Positions 35,301 to 42,264 of a DNA stretch of 52,705 nt are shown here, piece by piece. This DNA comes from an uncultured Faecalibacterium sp. (lineage in GTDB: Bacteria; Bacillota; Clostridia; Oscillospirales; Ruminococcaceae). A program made the position numbers and the translations under genes. Location of the stretch: positions 1 through 52,705 of the forward strand of contig CAKTFS010000014.1 of NCBI GenBank assembly GCA_934561115.1, read 5' to 3'. Below the pieces are notes generated by a model. It worked only from the letters and a program-made list of their open reading frames with translations, made no database searches and was not told the DNA's origin. Numbering within the stretch: position 1 is the stretch's first letter; each line of letters begins with the position of its first letter.

Positions 35301-35346
35301 GGCTCTCCCTTTGGGAGAGCTGCCGAGCAAAGCGAGGCTGAGAGGG
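35301..35346. repeat. Dispersed repeat, family A, copy 2
   Basis: An 8-bp stem GCTCTCCC/GGGAGAGC (35302-35309 with 35313-35320, loop TTT), then TGCCGAGC-AAA-GCGAGGC and TGAGAGGG. Same plan as 19314-19353: hairpin, AGCTGYCG, second small stem, CTGAGRGGG. Confidence 0.7.
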
Positions 35347-35469
35347 CGAGGCTGCTGCCCTTGAAAGCAATTGTTTTTTTCGCTTCCACGCTGAAAACAG
35401 GCCATCATGCACAAAGAAACTGTTGCTTTTTAAGCATTTCGCTGTATTTGCGGGACAAATGGTAGAACT

Positions 35470-35496
35470 TTGCGGTGGGATATGGTATACTATACT
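35470..35496 (+). promoter_or_regulatory. Promoter region of trkA
   Basis: Two overlapping TATACT boxes (35486-35491 and 35491-35496), the first with an extended TG motif (TGGTATACT). The best -35, TTGCGG (35470-35475), is 15 bp from the second box. Confidence 0.6.
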
Positions 35497-35546
35497 GTAC
35501 TTGTATGCCCCGGGGAAAGGGGCTGCCAAAGGAGAAAGGACTTGTT

Positions 35547-36899
35547 ATGAAGATCATTCTGGTGGGCGGCGGCAAGGTCGGTACGGCTCTGGCACGCCAG
35601 CTCAGCGAGGAAGGCCACAACGTGACTGTGGTGGACACCAACAAAGCGCGCGTGGAGCACCTGACCGAAAGCTACGACGTGCTGGGCATCGTGGGCAATG
35701 GCTCGTCCATCACCACCCTGTCCGAGGCTGGCATTGAGGATGCGGACGTGTTCATTGCGGTCACCGGCTCGGACGAACTGAACCTGCTTTGCTGTATGTT
35801 TGCTAAAAAGGCGGGTCACTGCCACGGCATTGCCCGTGTGCGCAACCCGTCTTACAGCCACGAGCTGGACTTTATCAAAAAGCAGATCGGCATTTCCGCC
35901 ATCATCAACCCGGAAATGGCAGCGGCAAAGGAGATCTCTCATCTGCTGCGGTTCCCCGGCGCCAGCAAGATCGATACCTTTGCGGACGGCCGTGTGCGGC
36001 TGATCAAGTTTGCGCTGCCCGATGCACTGGACGGCGTAGCCATCCGCGAGATCCCCACCCGGCTCAAGAGCGATATTCTGGTGTGCGCAGTAGAGCGTGA
36101 CGGCGGGGTCATCATCCCCAACGGTAACTTTGTGCTGCAAAAGGGCGATCAGGTCACCTTCCTTGCCACGCAGGAAAAGGCCCATGCCTTCTTCCAGCAG
36201 CTGCATCTGCCGGTGCAGCCGGTGCGCAACGCCCTGATCGTGGGCGGCGGTGCCATTGCCTACTACCTCAGTCAGGAACTGCTGGAAAATCATGTGCGGG
36301 TGCGCATCGTAGAGCGGGACGCCGCCCGCTGCGTAGAGCTGGCCGAGCAGCTGCCCGGTGCACAGATCCTGAACGAGGACGGCTCCAACCGCGAGTTTCT
36401 GCTTTCCGAGGGTCTGGAATCCACCGAGGCCTTTGTGGCGCTGACCAACATTGACGAAGAAAACGTGCTGCTGACCCTGTTTGCCAAAAAGCACTCCAAC
36501 GGCAAGCTGGTGACCAAAGTCAACCGTCTGGAATTTGACGATATTCTGGCCGGGCTGGATCTGGGCAGCGTGGTCTACCCCAAGTACATGACCTGCGACT
36601 ACATCGTGCAGTACGTCCGCGCCCTGCAGAACGAGGCGGGCAGCAACATCAAGACTCTGTACCGCATTCTGGACGACCGCGTGGAAGCGCTGGAGTTTAC
36701 GGTGCACGAGGAGAGCGCCGCCACCGGCGTGCCCCTGAGCCAGCTGCACCTGAAAAAGAACCTGCTGCTGTGCTGCATTACCCGCGGCAGCAAGATCCTG
36801 ATCCCCCGCGGCGGCGACCAGATCCAGGTGGGCGATAACGTCATCGTGGTCACGCTGGAGCACGGTCTGCACGATCTGCGCGATATCGTGGAGCACTGA
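35547..36899 (+). CDS. trkA: Trk potassium uptake regulator TrkA
   Basis: A 450-residue cytoplasmic gating subunit with two tandem RCK (TrkA-N plus TrkA-C) modules. The first Rossmann motif is MKIILVGGGKVGTALARQL with VVDTNKARVEHL; the second begins near residue 228 with NALIVGGGAIAYYLSQELLENHVRV. It binds NAD(H)/ATP and controls the TrkH channel. I chose ATG 35547, preceded by GAGAAAGGA; a longer frame extends into the promoter. trkH starts 12 bp downstream. RCK proteins are known c-di-AMP targets in Firmicutes, and gdpP is in this window, but this link is inferred. Confidence 0.95.
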   Translation: MKIILVGGGKVGTALARQLSEEGHNVTVVDTNKARVEHLTESYDVLGIVGNGSSITTLSEAGIEDADVFIAVTGSDELNLLCCMFAKKAGHCHGIARVRNPSYSHELDFIKKQIGISAIINPEMAAAKEISHLLRFPGASKIDTFADGRVRLIKFALPDALDGVAIREIPTRLKSDILVCAVERDGGVIIPNGNFVLQKGDQVTFLATQEKAHAFFQQLHLPVQPVRNALIVGGGAIAYYLSQELLENHVRVRIVERDAARCVELAEQLPGAQILNEDGSNREFLLSEGLESTEAFVALTNIDEENVLLTLFAKKHSNGKLVTKVNRLEFDDILAGLDLGSVVYPKYMTCDYIVQYVRALQNEAGSNIKTLYRILDDRVEALEFTVHEESAATGVPLSQLHLKKNLLLCCITRGSKILIPRGGDQIQVGDNVIVVTLEHGLHDLRDIVEH

Positions 36900-36911
36900 C
36901 GGAGGCGGACT

Positions 36912-38354
36912 ATGAATTATGCGATCGTTTTCCGTCTGCTGGGCTATGTGCTGATGATCGAGGGCGCACTGCTGCTGCTGCCAGCCGCCGCCAGCTTAGT
37001 GTATGGCGAGTGGATGGTACTGGGCGTGTTTCTGCTCACAGCAGCCGTCAGCGCCGGCATCGGCTACGCCCTGCACACCATCAAGCCCCGCAGTAAGGTG
37101 TTCTATATGCGCGAAGGCTTTGCGGCTACCTCGCTGTGCTGGGTGTTCATCTCGGTCATGGGCGCGGTGCCCTTTGTGCTTACCGGCTGCATCCCGAACC
37201 CTGTGGACGCCCTGTTTGAGACGGTCTCCGGCTTTACCACCACCGGTGCCAGCATTCTGCCCGGCGTGGAAGATCTGCCCAACGGTATTCTGTTCTGGCG
37301 CAGCTTCACCCACTGGATCGGCGGCATGGGCGTTCTGGTGTTTCTGCTCTCGCTGCTGCCGCTGACCGGCGGCTCCCACGTCAACCTGATGAAGGCGGAA
37401 AGCCCCGGCCCGCAGGTGGACAAGCTGGTGCCCAAGGTACAGTCTACCGCTAAAATTCTGTACGGCATCTACTTTGCCCTTACCATGCTGGAACTGGTGT
37501 TCCTGCTGCTTGGCAGAATGCCCCTGTTCGAAGCCCTGCTCACCGCCTTTGGCACGGCGGGCACCGGCGGCTTCGGCTTCCGCAACGATAGCTTCAGCAG
37601 CTTTTCGCCCTACATCCAGTGGGTCGTGACCATCTTCATGATCCTGTTCGGCGTCAACTTCAACGCCTACTTCCTGCTGCTCATGCGCAAATTCCGCCGC
37701 GCTGCTGCCAGCGAGGAGGTGCGGGGCTACTTTGTGGTCATCGCGGTGGCCGTGGGCATCATCACCGCCAATATTTATAGCATGTACAACAGCCTTGGCG
37801 AGGCGCTGCGGCAGGCTGCTTTTCAGGTGGGTTCCATCATCACCACCACCGGCTTCTCCAGCTGCGATTTTGATTTGTGGCCCACCCTCTCCAAGGAGAT
37901 CCTGGTCATGCTCATGTTCATTGGTGCCTGCGCCGGCAGTACCGGCGGCGGCATCAAGGTGAGCCGCTTCCTTATTCTGGGCAAGACCCTGGCCAAGGAA
38001 CTCAAGACCGCCCTGCACCCGCAGGTGGTGGCACCCGCCCGCATGGACGGCAAGCTGCTGAACCACGAGACCATCCGCACCACCAATGTGTTTATTGCGG
38101 CCTATATCTTTATCTTTGCGGCCTCCTTCTTCCTGATCAGCCTGAACGGCTTTGATATGGTAACGAACTTTACCGCCGTGGCCGCTACCCTGAATAACAT
38201 CGGACCGGGTCTTGTCAAGGTTGGCCCTATGCAGAACTTCGGCTGCTTTGCAGACCCCGCAAAGCTGGTGCTGATCTTCGATATGCTTGCCGGCCGTCTG
38301 GAGATCTTCCCCATGCTGGTGCTGTTTATGCCCGACACATGGCGGCGGTTCTGA
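36912..38354 (+). CDS. trkH: Trk potassium uptake membrane protein TrkH
   Basis: A 480-residue membrane protein with about ten helices and the four selectivity-filter repeats of TrkH/KtrB: SGFTTTGAS, FGTAGTGGFGFRN, ITTTGFSSCDF and LNNIGPGL. SFTHWIGGMGVLVF and GSTGGGIKVSR are further family marks. With TrkA it forms the K+ uptake system. RBS GGAGGCGG precedes the ATG. The operon closes with a strong terminator. Confidence 0.96.
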   Translation: MNYAIVFRLLGYVLMIEGALLLLPAAASLVYGEWMVLGVFLLTAAVSAGIGYALHTIKPRSKVFYMREGFAATSLCWVFISVMGAVPFVLTGCIPNPVDALFETVSGFTTTGASILPGVEDLPNGILFWRSFTHWIGGMGVLVFLLSLLPLTGGSHVNLMKAESPGPQVDKLVPKVQSTAKILYGIYFALTMLELVFLLLGRMPLFEALLTAFGTAGTGGFGFRNDSFSSFSPYIQWVVTIFMILFGVNFNAYFLLLMRKFRRAAASEEVRGYFVVIAVAVGIITANIYSMYNSLGEALRQAAFQVGSIITTTGFSSCDFDLWPTLSKEILVMLMFIGACAGSTGGGIKVSRFLILGKTLAKELKTALHPQVVAPARMDGKLLNHETIRTTNVFIAAYIFIFAASFFLISLNGFDMVTNFTAVAATLNNIGPGLVKVGPMQNFGCFADPAKLVLIFDMLAGRLEIFPMLVLFMPDTWRRF

Positions 38355-38393
38355 GCATTTTGAGGCACGGGACAGGCAAAAAATATTATTTCG

Positions 38394-38432
38394 GAACACC
38401 GGAGTGTCTATGGACGCTCCGGTGTTCTTTTT
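38394..38432 (+). terminator. Terminator of trkA-trkH
   Basis: An 11-bp perfect stem (38394-38404 with 38417-38427), followed by five T. Confidence 0.92.
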
Positions 38433-38475
38433 GTGAAAGAAGCTGCAAAGACAGGTGACAACGGTTAGAAATACC

Positions 38476-38504
38476 TTGCGTTCAGCGCAGTATTGCTGTA
38501 TGAT
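38476..38504 (+). promoter_or_regulatory. Promoter of the SPFH cassette
   Basis: TTGCGT (38476-38481), 17 bp, TATGAT (38499-38504). The leader is about 110 nt and AT-rich. Confidence 0.68.
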
Positions 38505-38623
38505 TATGGTATCAATTGTCTTACCCTTACCCCTGAGCAGGCAGAACCTTTTTATAAGCAAGATCGTTCTGCATGATAAAAAAGAAGAAAGCAAAACAAT
38601 AAAACGTACAGGAGGAAATTACT

Positions 38624-40027
38624 ATGGGTTTGATCAAAGCAGGTATGGGCGCACTGGGTGGAACGCTTGCAGACCAGTGGAAGGAATTTTTCTATTGCGA
38701 TTCTCTGGATAAGGACGTGCTGATGGTCAAAGGCCAGAAGCGCACCTCCCGCCGCAGCTCCAATAACGGCGAAGATAATATCATCACCAACGGCAGCGGC
38801 ATTGCTGTGGCAGATGGCCAGTGTATGCTCATCGTGGAGCAGGGCAAGGTGGTGGAGGTGTGCGCCGAACCGGGCGAGTATACCTTCGATTCCTCCACCG
38901 AGCCCAGCGTGTTCACCGGCAACTTCGGCGATAGTCTGGCTGCTACTTTCCAGACCGTAGCCAAGCGCTTTACCTACGGCGGCGACACCGGCAAGGATCA
39001 GCGGGTGTACTACATCAACACCAAGGAGCTGGGCGAGATTTTGTACGGCACTGCCACCCCCATCCCGTTCCGCGTGGTGGTCAGTGAAGAGCGGGGCTAC
39101 AAGCTCTCGGTGAATATCCGCTGCAACGGCAGCTTTACTTACCGCATCTGCGACCCGCTGCTGTTCTACACCAATGTGTGCAGCAACGTCTCTAACCAGT
39201 ACGATGCCTCAGAGCTGGCTCCCCGCCTGAAAAGCGAACTGATGAACGCTTTGCAGCCGGCGCTGGCCACTCTTTCTGCCAACAAGGTGCAGTATTACGA
39301 GATCCCCGCCCACACGCTGGAGATCTCGGACGCTCTGAACGAGCAGCTGTCCAATATCTGGCGCAAAAAGCGCGGCATTGAAGTGTTCTCCTTCAACATC
39401 AACTCCCTGTCCATCCCGGAGGAGCAGCAGAAGAAGATCACCGAGTGGGAAGAGAATGCCATGACCACCGATCCCACCACCGCCGCCGCTCGTCTGGTGG
39501 GCGGCCAGATCGACGCCATGAAGACTGCCGCCGGGAACACCGCCGGTGCCATGACCGGCTTTATGGGCATGGGCATGGCAGCCGGTGCAGACGGCATGGG
39601 CGGTATGAACGCCCAGAACCTGTTTGCCATGGGGCAGCAGCCCGCAGCGCCCCAGCAGCCTTCTGCCGCCGACAGCTGGAAGTGCAGCTGCGGCGCTACC
39701 GTTACCGGCAAGTTCTGCCCGGAGTGCGGCAGCAAAAAGCCGGAGCCGAAGCCCGCTGACAGCTGGCAGTGCAGCTGCGGTGCCACCGTCACCGGCAAAT
39801 TCTGCCCGGAGTGCGGTAAGCCCCGCCCGGCGGCAGCAGAAGGCTGGACCTGCAGCTGCGGCGCAGTGAATAAGGGCAAGTTCTGCTCCGAGTGCGGCAA
39901 ACCCCGCCCCGCCGCTGCCCTCAAGTATAAGTGCGACAAGTGCGGCTGGGAGCCGGCAGACCCCGCACACCCGCCCAAGTTCTGCCCGGAGTGCGGCGAC
40001 CCCTTTGACGACAACGACCGCAGCTGA
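38624..40027 (+). CDS. SPFH-domain protein with four C-terminal zinc ribbons (YdjI-like)
   Basis: A 467-residue protein. Residues 15-290 match the SPFH/virion-core-like family of Bacillus YdjI (QWKEFFYCDSLDKDVLMVKGQKR, then FSFNINSLSIPEEQQKKI). A Gly/Met/Ala-rich stretch (300-345) leads to four zinc ribbons: residues 353-368, 382-397 and 410-424 of the type CxCG..CxxC, and 437-457 with CxxC..CxxC. SPFH proteins assemble on membranes. The RBS is AGGAGG. First gene of a three-gene cassette with zinc-ribbon and TPM partners, the same set as Bacillus ydjG-ydjH-ydjI, but in the order I-G-H and without the PspA gene. Confidence 0.87.
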   Translation: MGLIKAGMGALGGTLADQWKEFFYCDSLDKDVLMVKGQKRTSRRSSNNGEDNIITNGSGIAVADGQCMLIVEQGKVVEVCAEPGEYTFDSSTEPSVFTGNFGDSLAATFQTVAKRFTYGGDTGKDQRVYYINTKELGEILYGTATPIPFRVVVSEERGYKLSVNIRCNGSFTYRICDPLLFYTNVCSNVSNQYDASELAPRLKSELMNALQPALATLSANKVQYYEIPAHTLEISDALNEQLSNIWRKKRGIEVFSFNINSLSIPEEQQKKITEWEENAMTTDPTTAAARLVGGQIDAMKTAAGNTAGAMTGFMGMGMAAGADGMGGMNAQNLFAMGQQPAAPQQPSAADSWKCSCGATVTGKFCPECGSKKPEPKPADSWQCSCGATVTGKFCPECGKPRPAAAEGWTCSCGAVNKGKFCSECGKPRPAAALKYKCDKCGWEPADPAHPPKFCPECGDPFDDNDRS

Positions 40028-40051
40028 ATCCGCGCACAATGACCGATCACG

Positions 40052-40084
40052 CTGCGGGGCAGGGAAGGACTCCTTGCCCCGCAG
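40052..40084 (+). other. Intercistronic hairpin in the SPFH cassette
   Basis: CTGCGGGGCA (40052-40061) pairs with TGCCCCGCAG (40075-40084), plus an inner three-base stem. No T run, so it may set mRNA stability or relative expression. Confidence 0.55.
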
Positions 40085-40102
40085 ATCATAGGAGGAAACG
40101 CT

Positions 40103-41194
40103 ATGGCAGGAATGCTGGAATATAAGTGCCCCTGCTGCGATGGTGCGATCAAATTTGACAGCACCACCCAGAAGCTGAAATGCCCCTACTGTGACACCGA
40201 GTTTGAGGTGGACGCACTGAAGGGCTACGATAAGGATCTGAAAGACCAAAAACCCAGCGAGATGGACTGGGCCACCCCCGGCGGCAGCTGGGCAGAGGGC
40301 GAGACCGCCGGTCTGCACACCTACGTCTGCAAGAGCTGCGGCGGCGAGATCGTGGGCGACGATACCATGGCCGCCTCGGCCTGCCCCTTCTGCGGCAACC
40401 CCATCGTTCTGACCGGACAGTTTGCGGGAGACCTGCGCCCCGACCTGATCATCCCCTTCAAGCTGGACAAAAAGGCGGCTAAGGAAAAGCTGCAGGAGCA
40501 CCTCAAGGGCAAGACCCTACTGCCCAAGGTGTTCCGCAGCCAGAATCATATCGACGAGATCAAGGGCGTGTATGTGCCCTTCTGGCTGTACGACAGCGAT
40601 GCGGATGCGCAGCTGCGCTTTACCGCCACCCGCACCCGCTGCTGGTCGGATGACGACTACGACTATACCGAGACCAGCTACTACTCCGTGCGCCGGGACG
40701 GTGTGCTGGGCTTTGACGCGGTGCCGGTAGACGGCTCTTCCAAGATGGCAGACGACCTGATGGAATCCATCGAGCCCTTTGCTATGCAGGATGCAGTGGC
40801 CTTCAACACTGCGTATCTGGCAGGCTATGTGGCAGATAAGTACGATGTGGACGCCAAAAAGAGCATCGAGCGCGCCAATGAGCGCATCCGCCAGTCCACC
40901 GAGGACGCCTTTACCCAGACCGTCACCGGTTACGACTCGGTCAAGGTGGAGAATAGCAGCATCCAGCTGCACGGCGGCAAGGCAAAGTATGCCCTGTTCC
41001 CGGTGTGGGTGCTGAGCACCAGCTGGCGGGGCGAGAATTACATCTTTGCCATGAACGGCCAGACCGGTAAGTTTGTAGGCAATTTGCCGGTAGATAAGGC
41101 CGCTGCCCGCAAGTGGACGCTGGGTCTTACGGCAGCTGTTGGTGCCGCATCCTATGCGGTCATGTGGCTGCTGTGGCTGGCCGGTATTCTGTAA
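40103..41194 (+). CDS. Zinc-ribbon membrane protein (YdjG-like)
   Basis: A 363-residue protein with two N-terminal zinc ribbons: YKCPCCDGAIKFDSTTQKLKCPYCD (C9, C11/C12, C27, C30 region) and VCKSCGGEIVGDDTMAASACPFCG (near residues 75-98). A middle domain follows with IIPFKLDKKAAKEKLQEHLKGKTLLP and YVPFWLYD, typical for YdjG-like proteins, and one C-terminal membrane helix (about 340-361). It probably bridges the SPFH protein to the membrane. It starts 75 bp after the SPFH gene, RBS AGGAGG. Biochemical role unknown. Confidence 0.83.
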   Translation: MAGMLEYKCPCCDGAIKFDSTTQKLKCPYCDTEFEVDALKGYDKDLKDQKPSEMDWATPGGSWAEGETAGLHTYVCKSCGGEIVGDDTMAASACPFCGNPIVLTGQFAGDLRPDLIIPFKLDKKAAKEKLQEHLKGKTLLPKVFRSQNHIDEIKGVYVPFWLYDSDADAQLRFTATRTRCWSDDDYDYTETSYYSVRRDGVLGFDAVPVDGSSKMADDLMESIEPFAMQDAVAFNTAYLAGYVADKYDVDAKKSIERANERIRQSTEDAFTQTVTGYDSVKVENSSIQLHGGKAKYALFPVWVLSTSWRGENYIFAMNGQTGKFVGNLPVDKAAARKWTLGLTAAVGAASYAVMWLLWLAGIL

Positions 41195-41208
41195 AGGAGG
41201 GACGGAAG

Positions 41209-42057
41209 ATGAAAAAGACTGCTACCCGACTGCGCTCCCTCTGTGCTGCGCTGGCAGCACTGATGCTGCTGCTTGCGCTGGCTGTACCTGCCTTTGCGGC
41301 CGAGGAAGGCTTTGCCGACCTGTATTACCGCCTGAACGACAGTGCAGAAGTCCTGACCGAGGACGAGGATAACGAGCTGGAGGCTTCGCTGGAGGAATTG
41401 AGTGTCCGTCAGAGCTTTGATGTGACCATTGCCACCATCGACTCGCTGGAAGGCGAGGGCTACACCAGCATGGAGGAATATGCCGATGACCTCTATGACT
41501 ACTGCGAGTTCGGCTATGGTGCAGACCGGGACGGTGTGCTGCTGCTGGTAAGCATAGGCGACCGCAAATGGCATATCTCCACCTGCGGCTACGGCATTAC
41601 CGCCTTTACGGACGCCGGTATCCAGTATCTTGGCGAGCAGATGACCCCCGACATGGCAGACGGCGATTACGCCGCAGCCTTCCGCACCTTTATCCAGTGG
41701 ACGGACACATACGTTACCGCCGCCCGCGAAGGCCAACCCTATGACGTAGACAATATGCCGCATGAGCCCCTCTCCATCCTGTATCTGGGTCTGGCACTGG
41801 TCATTGGTCTGGTGACGGCACTGATCGTGACCGGCGTGATGAAAAGCCAGCTCAAGAGCGTGGCACCACAGCGGGACGCAACCGACTATGTGCGGCAGGG
41901 CAGCATGAAGCTGACCAACCAGCGGGATCTGTTCCTGTACCGTGATGTGCACCGCACCGAGCGGCCCAAGGAGACAGAATCCAGCGATTCCGGCGGCAGC
42001 TCCACCCACACCTCCTCCAGTGGCACCACCCACGGCGGCGGAGGCGGCTCGTTCTGA
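41209..42057 (+). CDS. TPM-domain membrane protein (YdjH/YgcG-like)
   Basis: A 282-residue protein with a signal peptide (residues 1-30, cleavage after AVPAFA), a TPM_phosphatase domain (about 35-180: LNDSAEVLTEDEDNELEASL, DGVLLLVSIGDRKWHISTCGYG), one membrane helix (about 188-211) and a cytoplasmic Ser/Thr tail ending GGGGGSF, a Gly-rich end common in this family. It completes the SPFH cassette. I start at ATG 41209, 5 bases after GGAGGGACG. In Bacillus the related YdjH works with YdjG and YdjI to bring PspA to the membrane. Confidence 0.86.
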   Translation: MKKTATRLRSLCAALAALMLLLALAVPAFAAEEGFADLYYRLNDSAEVLTEDEDNELEASLEELSVRQSFDVTIATIDSLEGEGYTSMEEYADDLYDYCEFGYGADRDGVLLLVSIGDRKWHISTCGYGITAFTDAGIQYLGEQMTPDMADGDYAAAFRTFIQWTDTYVTAAREGQPYDVDNMPHEPLSILYLGLALVIGLVTALIVTGVMKSQLKSVAPQRDATDYVRQGSMKLTNQRDLFLYRDVHRTERPKETESSDSGGSSTHTSSSGTTHGGGGGSF

Positions 42058-42116
42058 AAATATTCTTACAATAATTCAAGGAGGGCTGCTGCAAGCGGAT
42101 CCTCCCTGTAAAAATG

Positions 42117-42150
42117 CAACGCCGGAAAGTCTGCGGACTTTCCGGCGTTG
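42117..42150 (+). terminator. Strong hairpin after the SPFH cassette
   Basis: A 15-bp perfect stem (42117-42131 with 42136-42150) with a four-base loop TGCG. The following T run is short (TTCTG), so termination strength is uncertain. Confidence 0.7.
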
Positions 42151-42218
42151 TTCTGCCTTCAGCCATCACTTTTCGGCCGCCCGACACAAACGACTGATTT
42201 TTTCCGCGCCTTTGGGGC

Positions 42219-42224
42219 TATACT
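42219..42224 (+). promoter_or_regulatory. Probable -10 element of the Clp unfoldase gene
   Basis: TATACT 40 bp before the ATG. No good -35 at 17 bp (GATTTT), so alternative control is possible. Confidence 0.45.
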
Positions 42225-42264
42225 TCCAGTGCAGACGATTATATATGCAGCAAGGAGCAGACAC

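Larger units (their letters stand above)
34923..35546. other. Repeat-rich 624-bp intergenic region without a gene
   Basis: Between pdp and trkA. From left: a possible stem GCAAGG (34961-34966) to CCTTGC (34990-34995), family B repeat (35016-35052), a strong hairpin (35166-35198), family A repeat (35301-35346), then an AT-rich stretch ending in the trkA promoter. Short open frames here have no RBS and overlap the repeats, so I do not call them. Confidence 0.7.

Noticed and set aside
34923..35546. Short open frames in the pdp-trkA gap.
   Set aside because: They overlap repeats and hairpins, lack RBS and have no recognisable content.
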